Assembly (NCBI RefSeq): GCF_900108315.1
Contig: NZ_FNVB01000020.1
Span: 1 to 54,972 of the forward strand
Direction: 5' to 3'
DNA: 54,972 nucleotides
From: Saccharopolyspora kobensis
GTDB lineage: Bacteria; Actinomycetota; Actinomycetes; Mycobacteriales; Pseudonocardiaceae
The translations under genes and the position numbers were made by a program. Positions 16,311 to 23,087 of the stretch are shown here, piece by piece; the first letter of the stretch is position 1, and each line of letters starts with the position of its first letter. The notes beneath the pieces were generated by a model that saw nothing but the letters and a program-made list of their open reading frames with translations, was not told the origin of the DNA and made no database searches.

Positions 16311-17399
16311 GTGCCCGAGCTCGTCGCGATCGCTGAGCAGCTGCTCGCGCCCGTCCCCGGCGGGACCGGCCGCTACACCCGGGAACTGCTGCGCGCGCTG
16401 GCCGAGACCGCACCCGAGGGCTGGGAGATCAGCAGCGTGATCAGCCGCGGCGATCCCGAAGCCGCGCGAGTGCCCGGTGTCGCCGGGCCGCGAGTGCTGC
16501 CGCTGCCGCGGCGCGCGCTGGTCGCGGCGTGGGAACGCGGTGTCCCGCTGTGGCCGGGCGGTGACTCCGTGCACGCCATGACACCGCTCGCGCCGCCCGC
16601 CAAGCGCGGCCGCGGCCTGGTGGTGACCGTGCACGACACCGTCCCGTGGACGCACCCGGAAACCCTGACGCCGCGCGGTGTTTCCTGGCACCGCCGGGCG
16701 ATCGGCCGGGCCGCGCGGCAGGCCGACGCGCTGGTCGTGCCCACCGCCGCCGTGGCCGCCGAGCTCGCCGAGCACGTCCGCGCGGCCAGGCTGCAGGTGA
16801 TCGGCGAGGGCGTCACCCCGGCGCTGCTGGCCGAACCGGATCCGGCGGTGCGGCTCGACCTGCCGGAGCGGTACGTGCTGGCCATCGGCACCATCGAACC
16901 CCGCAAGGGCTACCCGCACCTGGTGCGCGCGATGGCCGACGTCCCGGACGTCCCGCTGCTGGTCGTCGGCCACCAGGGCTGGGGCGGGGTGGACGTGGCG
17001 CGGATCGCCGCGGACTGCGGGGTCGACCGGGTGCGCGTGCTGTCCTCGGTGTCCGACGCCGAACTCGCGGTCCTGCTGCGCAACGCGACCGCGCTGGCCG
17101 CGCCCAGCCTCGCGGAGGGCTTCGGGCTGCCGCTCGTCGAGGCGATGGCGCTCGGTGTTCCCGTCGTGCACTCCGATGCGCCCGCGCTGGTGGAGGTCGC
17201 CGGAGGCGCGGGTGTGGTGGTGCCGCGAGCCGATCCGGTGGCGCTCGGCGCTGCGCTGCGCGAGGTGCTCGGCGATCCGGCGCGGCGCGAGGCGCTGATC
17301 GCGGCCGGGCACCGGCGTGTAGCGGATTTCACCTGGACCCGGGTGGCCCGCGAGGTCTGGGCGCTGCACCGTTCGGTCACCGGTGACCGAACGGGATAG
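16311..17399 (+). CDS. Glycosyltransferase family 4 (GT-B)
   Basis: 362 aa from the GTG at 16311, with GGGAAG 8 nt upstream. Frames opening earlier lie inside the divergent gene. It begins VPELVAIAEQLLAPVPGG, then TGRYTRELLRALAE, typical of the RfaB-like GT4 group. The domain link VLAIGTIEPRKGYPHLVRAM and the nucleotide-sugar site PSLAEGFGLPLVEAMALGVP are both intact. Cytosolic. The last codons lie inside a 26-bp perfect palindrome (17369-17394). The next GT4 gene starts 61 bp downstream with its own -10 element, so this pair may be partly uncoupled. Substrates unknown. Confidence 0.89.
   Translation: MPELVAIAEQLLAPVPGGTGRYTRELLRALAETAPEGWEISSVISRGDPEAARVPGVAGPRVLPLPRRALVAAWERGVPLWPGGDSVHAMTPLAPPAKRGRGLVVTVHDTVPWTHPETLTPRGVSWHRRAIGRAARQADALVVPTAAVAAELAEHVRAARLQVIGEGVTPALLAEPDPAVRLDLPERYVLAIGTIEPRKGYPHLVRAMADVPDVPLLVVGHQGWGGVDVARIAADCGVDRVRVLSSVSDAELAVLLRNATALAAPSLAEGFGLPLVEAMALGVPVVHSDAPALVEVAGGAGVVVPRADPVALGAALREVLGDPARREALIAAGHRRVADFTWTRVAREVWALHRSVTGDRTG
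17369..17394. repeat. 26-bp perfect palindrome
   Basis: CCGTTCGGTCACC followed at once by GGTGACCGAACGG, with no spacer. It overlaps the 3' end of the upstream GT gene and lies 67-92 bp before the next GT start. A spacerless palindrome cannot form a good RNA loop without melting the centre, so a dimeric repressor site for the downstream gene is at least as likely as a terminator. Confidence 0.8.
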
Positions 17400-17448
17400 A
17401 CCAGAACACATTTTCACGTACACCGCCCGGGCCGGACGTTTCGCCCCG

Positions 17449-17454
17449 TAATCT
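17449..17454 (+). promoter_or_regulatory. -10 element of a leaderless promoter
   Basis: TAATCT lies 6 nt before the GTG at 17461, the spacing expected if transcription starts at the GTG. No ribosome binding site lies between. This supports the chosen start. Confidence 0.5.
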
Positions 17455-17460
17455 GCTCTG

Positions 17461-18612
17461 GTGCACAGAGGCGAGCCGCACATCCTCATCGACGCCACCG
17501 CAGTACCCGCGGACCGAGGCGGCGTCGGCCGGTACGTCGACTCCCTGCTGGCGGCGCTGGACGCCGACGGCGCGCGGCTCACGGTCGCCTGCCAGCCCCG
17601 CGACGCGGAGCTGTACGCGGCCATCGCGCCGCACACCGACGTGGTGCCCGCCGCCGAAGCCGTCGCGACCCGCACCGCGCGGCTGACCTGGGAGCAGACC
17701 ACCCTGCCGCTGCTGGTGCGGCGGCTCGGCATCGACGTCCTGCACTCCCCGCACTACACGACCCCGCTGGCCAACCCGGCGGCGTCGGTGGTGACCCTGC
17801 ACGACGCCACCTTCTTCACCAACCCCGCCGTGCACTCGCCGGTCAAGGCCCGCTTCTTCCGCGCCTGGACGCGCACCGCGCTGCGCCGCGCGACGCTGTG
17901 CATCGTGCCGAGCGAAGCGACCGCGGCCGAGCTCAACCGCTCCGTCGGCGCCGACCGGGCGCGGATGCCGGTGATGTTCCACGGCGTCGACCCGGACCGG
18001 TTCCACCCGCCGACGCCGGAGGAGGTCCAGGCGGTCCGCGAGCGGCTGAGCCTGCACGACCAGCCCTACGTCGCCTTCCTCGGCGCGCTGGAACCCCGCA
18101 AGAACGTGCCCGCGCTGATCCGCGGTTTCACGCTGGCCTGCCAGGGCCGCACCGATTCGCCCGCGCTGGTGCTGGCCGGCCAACCGGGCTGGGACACCCG
18201 CGTGGAGCGGGCGCTGGAAGCGGTGCCGCACCGGATCCGGGTGATCCGCGCCGGCTACCTGCCGTTCGGGCAGCTCGCCGGGTTCCTCGGCGGCGCGGAC
18301 GTCGTCGCCTACCCGAGCCTGGGCGAGGGCTTCGGCCTGCCGGTCCTGGAAGCGATGGCCTGCGGAGCGCCCGTGCTCACCACCAGGCGCCTGAGCCTGC
18401 CCGAAGTCGGCGGTGACGCCGTCGCCTACTGCGGCGTCGGGTCCGGGGACATCGCGGCCGGCCTCACCGAGCTGCTCGACGACCCGACCCGCCGAGCGGC
18501 GCTGGCGGCCGCGGCGCAGCGCCGGGCCAAGGAGTTCACCTGGGCGGCCTGCGCGACCCAGCACCGCGCGGCCTTCGCCCGCGCCCACCACATCCACCTC
18601 CGCACCCGCTGA
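17461..18612 (+). CDS. Glycosyltransferase family 4 (GT-B)
   Basis: 383 aa, GTG start, probably leaderless. The N-terminal domain reads HILIDATAVPADRGGVGRYV, the mannosyl/rhamnosyl-transferase-like opening of this GT4 group, then HSPHYTTPLANPAASVVTLH. The domain link is VAFLGALEPRKNVPALIRGF and the donor site is PSLGEGFGLPVLEAMACGAP. A close paralogue by layout of the gene at 16311, so one of the two may have arisen by duplication, though the residues differ widely. No membrane segment. The gene ends 15 bp before a 44-bp palindromic structure. Confidence 0.9.
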   Translation: MHRGEPHILIDATAVPADRGGVGRYVDSLLAALDADGARLTVACQPRDAELYAAIAPHTDVVPAAEAVATRTARLTWEQTTLPLLVRRLGIDVLHSPHYTTPLANPAASVVTLHDATFFTNPAVHSPVKARFFRAWTRTALRRATLCIVPSEATAAELNRSVGADRARMPVMFHGVDPDRFHPPTPEEVQAVRERLSLHDQPYVAFLGALEPRKNVPALIRGFTLACQGRTDSPALVLAGQPGWDTRVERALEAVPHRIRVIRAGYLPFGQLAGFLGGADVVAYPSLGEGFGLPVLEAMACGAPVLTTRRLSLPEVGGDAVAYCGVGSGDIAAGLTELLDDPTRRAALAAAAQRRAKEFTWAACATQHRAAFARAHHIHLRTR

Positions 18613-18627
18613 CCGGACCCGGGCGAA

Positions 18628-18671
18628 GCGATTTCAATGGAAATCAGACATCTGATTTCCATTGAAATCGC
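18628..18671. repeat. 44-bp inverted repeat with boxes 1 and 2
   Basis: Two perfect 21-bp arms (18628-18648 and 18651-18671) separated by CA. Each arm contains an ATTTC-N4-GAAAT box (18631-18644 and 18655-18668). It is AT-rich in a GC-rich genome. It is 15 bp after the upstream GT stop, so it could act as a terminator, but there is no T run. Repetition of the same box further on points to protein binding. Confidence 0.85.
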
Positions 18672-18690
18672 CCAGATCCCGACGCACCAC

Positions 18691-18715
18691 CGGCGTGTTG
18701 GGTGCCGACACGCCG
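18691..18715. repeat. Small hairpin between the box pairs
   Basis: CGGCGTGT (18691-18698) and ACACGCCG (18708-18715), perfect 8-bp arms with a 9-nt loop. It lies between box pair 1-2 and box pair 3-4. Confidence 0.65.
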
Positions 18716-18724
18716 ACGATCATG

Positions 18725-18766
18725 CAAATTCAATTGAAATTGGACGTGTGATTTCCATTGAAATTG
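18725..18766. promoter_or_regulatory. Second box pair (boxes 3 and 4) upstream of wbbL
   Basis: AATTCAATTGAAAT (18727-18740) and ATTTCCATTGAAAT (18751-18764) repeat the box seen at 18631 and 18655. Starts are 24 bp apart in both pairs and the pairs are offset by 96 bp, so all four boxes fall on a 24-bp grid. The two 18-bp arms match at 14 positions. The last box ends about 113 bp before the wbbL GTG. Candidate operator set; no regulator can be named. Confidence 0.6.
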
Positions 18767-18877
18767 CGGAAGTCCTCCACCGCAGCGGTGAGTTGTCCGC
18801 GGGCGTCGGTGGGGCCGGTGGCCGGGACACCGTGGTCGGGTTCGGCGGCCGCGGGACGTTCGGCAGAATGTGGTGGC

Positions 18878-19738
18878 GTGACCGACGCGCGCACCTACGG
18901 CGATGAACTCGCCGTTGTCACCGTGACCTATTCGCCGGGCGAGACGCTGGGGCGGTTCCTCGACACCCTGGAGCAGGCGACGGACCGCCGAACCCGGGTG
19001 ATCCTCGCCGACAACGGCTCCACCGACGGCGAACCGGAGCGCGCCGCTGAAGAGCGCGCCGACGTCGAGTTCGTGCCCACCGGCGGCAACCTCGGCTACG
19101 GCAGCGGCGCCAACCGCGGCGTGGCCCAGCTGAGCAGCGAGTACGGGTGGGTGGTCATCGCCAACCCCGACCTGGAGTGGCAGCCGGGATCGCTCGACGA
19201 ACTGCTCGCGGCGGCGAAGCGCTGGCCGCGCGGCGGATCGTTCGGCCCGCTGATCAAGGAGCCCGGCGGTGAGGTCTACCCGTCGGCCCGGATGCTGCCC
19301 TCGATCGGCCGCGGCGCCGGGCACGCGGTGTTCGGCAAGGTGTGGCCGAAGAATCCGTGGACCCGCGCCTACCAGCAGTCCGAGGCGCAGATCACCGAGC
19401 GCCCGGCGGGCTGGCTGTCCGGCTCCTGCCTGCTGCTGCGCCGCGAGGCCTTCGACTCCGTCGACGGCTTCGACCCCCGCTACTTCATGTACTTCGAGGA
19501 CGTCGACCTGGGCGACCGGCTGCGCCGCAAGGGCTGGCTCAACATCTACGTGCCGAGCGCCGAGGTGATGCACATCGGCGGCCGCTCCACCTCGAAGGCG
19601 GCCAAGCGGATGCTGCTCGAACACCACCGCAGCGCCTACCGCTACCTCGCCGACCGCCACCCGGGCCCGGTCTGGGCACCGCTGCGACTGGCCCTGCGCG
19701 CGGCGCTGGCGATCCGAGCCCGGATCGAAACCCGTTGA
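18878..19738 (+). CDS. wbbL: N-acetylglucosaminyl-diphospho-decaprenol L-rhamnosyltransferase
   Basis: 286 aa from the GTG at 18878. GT2 enzyme resembling mycobacterial WbbL, which adds rhamnose to GlcNAc-PP-decaprenol to make the arabinogalactan linker. Visible motifs: LAVVTVTYSPGETLGRFLDT, ADNGSTDGEPE, VIANPDLEW, then GPLIKEPGGEVYPSARMLPS and GHAVFGKVWPKNPWT, characteristic of this enzyme, and YFMYFEDVDLGDRLRRKGWL. Position before the mannose-1-phosphate guanylyltransferase matches the mycobacterial order. The open frame begins at 18758, but residues before the GTG have no family similarity and overlap the operator-like boxes. Donor dTDP-rhamnose would come from rmlB/rmlD upstream. Confidence 0.92.
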   Translation: MTDARTYGDELAVVTVTYSPGETLGRFLDTLEQATDRRTRVILADNGSTDGEPERAAEERADVEFVPTGGNLGYGSGANRGVAQLSSEYGWVVIANPDLEWQPGSLDELLAAAKRWPRGGSFGPLIKEPGGEVYPSARMLPSIGRGAGHAVFGKVWPKNPWTRAYQQSEAQITERPAGWLSGSCLLLRREAFDSVDGFDPRYFMYFEDVDLGDRLRRKGWLNIYVPSAEVMHIGGRSTSKAAKRMLLEHHRSAYRYLADRHPGPVWAPLRLALRAALAIRARIETR

Positions 19739-19787
19739 CGATGTTCGGTGCCGGGCTCGTTCTGCGTGGCGGTGCGGGTAGCGGAAC

Positions 19788-19857
19788 CTCAGAGGCCCCG
19801 GCCTGATGTACGACCGGTGCACGGCGGCCGGGCCGTCCTCGCCGGGAAACCTCTGAG
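19788..19857. repeat. Inverted repeat between convergent genes
   Basis: CTCAGAGG (19788-19795) and CCTCTGAG (19850-19857), with shorter GGCC-rich pairings inside, lie in the 199-bp gap between wbbL (+) and the small gene at 19938 (-). It may be a loose terminator structure. Nothing else is recognisable in the gap. Confidence 0.35.
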
Positions 19858-19937
19858 AACCCGCGCGAGCTGCGAGGGCGGATCGAGCGCTGCGCGCTCA
19901 AGCCGTTGTTGCGCTTCGCTTCGAAGAGCAGAACCAC

Positions 19938-20321
19938 TCAGTACTGCGGGTACTGCTGCTGGTTGGCCTGCGAACCGAGCGGCCCGAACTCGTTCGGGCC
20001 GCGCTGCGCGTGGTACGGGTTCGGCGGCAGCCCCTGCCCGTAGTCCTCGGTCGGCCAGCCCTGCTGCGGATCGGTCTGCTGGTACTGCGGCTGCGGGTGC
20101 TGCTCGGTCTGCTGGTACTGCGGGGCGGGCTGCGGCTGCCGCTGTCCGGAGGGGATCACCTGCGTGGTGTCCGGCGAATCGGCCTGGTCGACCACGTCGC
20201 GCGGGATGCGCACGGTGTTCGCCGCGTCCATCGGGGAAATGGCGTTGTCCGGTGTGACGACGAACGCGCCGCGTGCCCGCGCGCGAGCAAGTGCTTCGTC
20301 GGCTCGGAGGCGCGGGTCCAT
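19938..20321 (-). CDS. Hypothetical protein, Gln/Pro/Tyr-rich tail
   Basis: 127 aa from the ATG at 20321. The first ~50 residues are charged and look folded (MDPRLRADEALARARARGAF, then VVTPDNAISPMDAANTVRIP). The remaining ~75 are low-complexity, rich in Gln, Pro and Tyr with repeated PQYQQT units. No signal peptide, helix span or known domain is seen. The start is supported by GAGAGG upstream and by the divergent guanylyltransferase promoter. Conserved small proteins of this kind occur next to the manB locus in related actinomycetes (from memory). The tail may mediate protein-protein contacts or phase behaviour, but this is speculation. Confidence 0.75.
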   Translation of the reverse strand: MDPRLRADEALARARARGAFVVTPDNAISPMDAANTVRIPRDVVDQADSPDTTQVIPSGQRQPQPAPQYQQTEQHPQPQYQQTDPQQGWPTEDYGQGLPPNPYHAQRGPNEFGPLGSQANQQQYPQY

Positions 20322-20492
20322 GGGAGGCCCTCTCAGTCGTTCGCAGTCGGTGGTCCGCCGGGGCGGACGTCGAGCCGGGCGCGGCCGTTCTGGGACGGGC
20401 CCGGTGTTCATTATGCCGTTGCCCCTGCCAGAGTATTCCCCCCAATGGGTTTTCGTCAGGGAAGTCCATCAGGTAGAGGAGGAGCTACGCCG

Positions 20493-21593
20493 ATGTCCGC
20501 GGATGATCAGGACCGGACCGCTCGGTCGACGGCCGAGGCGGTCGTGCTGGTGGGTGGGCGGGGCGTCCGGTTGCGCCCGCTGACGCTGTCGGCGCCCAAG
20601 CCGATGCTGCCCACCGCCGGAGTGCCGTTCCTGCGCCACCTGCTGTCCCGGATCCGGGCGGCGGGCATCGAGCACGTGGTGCTCGGCACCTCCTACAAGG
20701 CCGAGGTGTTCGCCGAGCACTTCGGCGACGGCGCCGACCTCGGGCTGAGCCTGGAGTACGTGGTCGAGCCCGAGCCGCTGGACACCGCCGGTGCGATCCG
20801 CAACGTGGCGGACCGGCTCAGCGCCGACGACGTGCTGGTGTTCAACGGCGACATCCTCTCCGGCGTGGACCTCACCGAGCTGCTGGCCACCCACCGCGAC
20901 ACCGCGGCGGACGTCACGCTGCACCTGGTCAAGGTGGCCGATCCGCGCCGCTTCGGCTGCGTGCCGACCGATCCCGACGGGCGCGTCACCGCCTTCCTGG
21001 AGAAGACCGAGAACCCGCCGGTGGACCAGATCAACGCCGGTTGCTACGTGTTCCGGCGCGAGGTGATCGACCGCATCCCGGCCGGGCGCCCGGTGTCGGT
21101 GGAGCGCGAGACCTTCCCCGAGCTGCTCGCCTCCGGCGCGCGCGTGCAGGGCTACGTCGACACCTCGTACTGGCTGGACATGGGCACGCCCGAGGCGTTC
21201 GTCCGCGGTTCGGCGGACCTGGTGCTGGGCGCGGCCCCGACGAACGCGCTGCCGGGGGAGCACGGCGAGGCGCTGGTCCTCGACGGCGCGTCGATCGCCG
21301 CCGACGCCCGGCTCAGCGGCGGCAGCTCGATCGGCGCGGACTGCGTGGTCGAGAGCGGTGCGCACGTCGCGGAATCGGTGCTGTTCAACGGTGTCCGGGT
21401 GGCGGAAGGCGCGGTGATCGAGCGCAGCATCGTCGGGGCGGGCGCGACCATCGGAGCCGGCGCGGTCCTGCGCGGCGCGATCGTCGGTGACGGTGCGCAC
21501 ATCGGGCCGCGCTGCGAACTGCTCGACGGCGTCCGCGTCTGGCCGGGCGTGGACCTGCCCGAACACGGCATCCGCTTCTCCGCCGACTGCTGA
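20493..21593 (+). CDS. Mannose-1-phosphate guanylyltransferase (NDP-sugar pyrophosphorylase)
   Basis: 366 aa from the ATG at 20493, with GAGGAGGAG 7 nt upstream. The nucleotidyltransferase signature VLVGGRGVRLRPLTLSAPKP (GGxGxRLxPLTxxxPKPM type) is at the N-terminus, and the metal site is VFNGDILSGVD. After residue ~265 a left-handed beta-helix of hexapeptide repeats begins (GASIAADARLSGGSSIGADC). It likely makes GDP-mannose from mannose-1-phosphate and GTP, the position equivalent to mycobacterial Rv3264c. Phosphomannomutase and ManA for the earlier steps are encoded at 32697 and 35520. Other sugar-1-phosphates are possible for this fold. Confidence 0.9.
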   Translation: MSADDQDRTARSTAEAVVLVGGRGVRLRPLTLSAPKPMLPTAGVPFLRHLLSRIRAAGIEHVVLGTSYKAEVFAEHFGDGADLGLSLEYVVEPEPLDTAGAIRNVADRLSADDVLVFNGDILSGVDLTELLATHRDTAADVTLHLVKVADPRRFGCVPTDPDGRVTAFLEKTENPPVDQINAGCYVFRREVIDRIPAGRPVSVERETFPELLASGARVQGYVDTSYWLDMGTPEAFVRGSADLVLGAAPTNALPGEHGEALVLDGASIAADARLSGGSSIGADCVVESGAHVAESVLFNGVRVAEGAVIERSIVGAGATIGAGAVLRGAIVGDGAHIGPRCELLDGVRVWPGVDLPEHGIRFSADC

Positions 21594-21625
21594 GCAGCTC
21601 ACCGGAGGGCATACCCTCTGAAGCG

Positions 21626-22537
21626 ATGTCCGACGCCCTGACCAGGATCTGGTCCCCGCCGTACCCGCTGGACCCGCCCCGCGTGCTGGCCCCGCTGCGC
21701 CGCGGCAGCGGCGACCCGACGACGCGGGTCGAGCCCGCGGGCGCGGTGTGGTGGGGCACCACGACGCCGGTCGGCCCGACCACGCTCCGGGTGCGGAAGA
21801 ACGGCGCGGGCGAAGTCGAGGCCACGGCTTGGGGCCGGGGCGCGCAGCTGGTACTGGACGGACTCCCGGGCCTGCTCGGGGCGGCGGACGACGCCAGCGG
21901 GTTCGTCGCCGTGCACGAGGTGGTGGAACGAGGCCAGCGCGCCTCGCACGGCGTGCGGCTGTGCGCGTCCGGACGGGTGTGGGACGTGCTGGTCGCCGCC
22001 GTGCTGGAGCAGAAGGTCACCAACCGGGAGGCCTGGCGCTCCTGGCGGGAGCTGTGCCGGCGCTTCGGCAGCCCCGCCCCGGGGCCGGTGGAGAAGCTGT
22101 GGGTGGCCCCGGACCCGGTGCAGCTGCGCGAAATCCGGGACTGGGAGTGGCATCGCGCGGGCATCGACGGTGCCCGCAGGCGCACGCTGCTGGCCGCGGC
22201 ATCGGTGGCGGGCAGGCTGGAGCGCGCGGTCGAGCTGCGCGGCGTCGAAGGGCGCGAGCTGCTGCAGAAGGTGCCGGGCATCGGCCCGTGGACGGCGGCC
22301 GAGATCGCGCAGCGGGCGTGGGGCGACCCGGACGCGGTGAGCGTCGGCGACTACCACCTGCCGACGATCGTGGGCCTCGCCCTGGCCGGTCGCCCCCTCG
22401 ACGACGAAGGAATGCTCGAAGCCCTGGCCCCCTACGCCGGCCACCGCCACCGAGCGGTCCGCTACCTCGCCGCAGCAGGAGCGACCCGCCCCCGCCACGG
22501 CCCCCGAATGCCGGTCCGCGACTACCGGGCCATGTGA
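21626..22537 (+). CDS. DNA-3-methyladenine glycosylase family protein (HhH-GPD, AlkA-like)
   Basis: 303 aa, ATG start 32 bp after the guanylyltransferase. The C-terminal half holds the helix-hairpin-helix KVPGIGPWTAAEIAQRAWG, followed by the conserved Asp region DAVSVGDYHLPTI of AlkA-type glycosylases. The N-terminal ~100 residues resemble the AlkA N-domain. The middle segment VLEQKVTNREAWRSWRELCR matches the family's recognition helix. Expected role: excision of alkylated purines in base excision repair. It is convergent with the NUDIX gene, with only 13 bp between. No Fe-S cysteines at the C-terminus, unlike EndoIII. Confidence 0.88.
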   Translation: MSDALTRIWSPPYPLDPPRVLAPLRRGSGDPTTRVEPAGAVWWGTTTPVGPTTLRVRKNGAGEVEATAWGRGAQLVLDGLPGLLGAADDASGFVAVHEVVERGQRASHGVRLCASGRVWDVLVAAVLEQKVTNREAWRSWRELCRRFGSPAPGPVEKLWVAPDPVQLREIRDWEWHRAGIDGARRRTLLAAASVAGRLERAVELRGVEGRELLQKVPGIGPWTAAEIAQRAWGDPDAVSVGDYHLPTIVGLALAGRPLDDEGMLEALAPYAGHRHRAVRYLAAAGATRPRHGPRMPVRDYRAM

Positions 22538-22550
22538 GCAGCCCGCCTGA

Positions 22551-23087
22551 TCAGGCCCGTTGGCGGGCGGCGGTGATCAGAGGGCCCAGGTCGGTGTTGT
22601 CCGGCAGGGCGTTCACCGGCCACCAGCGGAGGTCCAGGGATTCGTCGCTGCGGACCGGCTGCGCGCCCTCCGGGGTGCGGACCAGGAAGCGGACGTCGAA
22701 GTGGCGGGTCGGCTTGCCCAGCGAGCAGGTGATCGGGTGCACGTCGAGGTGCACCGGCTCCGGGTCCACCACCAGGCCGTCCACACCGGACTCCTCGGTG
22801 GCCTCCCGCAGCGCCGCTCCGGCCAGCGTGGTGTCCGCGGGCTCGCAGTGCCCGCCCAGCTGCAACCACATGCCCACCCGGGGGTGCAGCGTGAGCAGCA
22901 CGTTCTCGCCCGCCGCGTCGAGCACCACCGCCGAGGCCGTGAGGTGCCCCGGCTCGCTGGCCCGCAGGCAGGCGTCGTCCCTGGCGTCGAGCAAGGTCAG
23001 GAAGGCGTGCCGCAGCGCTTCCTGCTGCGGGTCGGCCGGGCGCCAGCCGCCGAGCACGTGCCGCGCGTCGGTGTGCGGTCCGCTCAC
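22551..23087 (-). CDS. NUDIX hydrolase
   Basis: 178 aa from the GTG at 23087, whose first bases overlap the fbiB stop (GTGA). Residues ~45-170 form a NUDIX domain with LQLGGHCEPADTTLAGAALR followed by EATEESGV. The E-E-x-G core is present, but the first half of the box has one extra residue against the textbook pattern, a variant common in actinobacterial homologues. The N-terminal ~40 residues hold HVLGGWRPADPQQEALRHAF. It may clean up nucleoside diphosphate derivatives, but the substrate is unknown. Coupling to fbiA-fbiB hints at a housekeeping link with F420 or its nucleotide precursors. Confidence 0.87.
   Translation of the reverse strand: MSGPHTDARHVLGGWRPADPQQEALRHAFLTLLDARDDACLRASEPGHLTASAVVLDAAGENVLLTLHPRVGMWLQLGGHCEPADTTLAGAALREATEESGVDGLVVDPEPVHLDVHPITCSLGKPTRHFDVRFLVRTPEGAQPVRSDESLDLRWWPVNALPDNTDLGPLITAARQRA

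Noticed and set aside
18628..18766. CRISPR-like repeats
   Set aside because: Only four short boxes with unequal gaps (24, 72, 24), no regular spacers, and no cas genes nearby.
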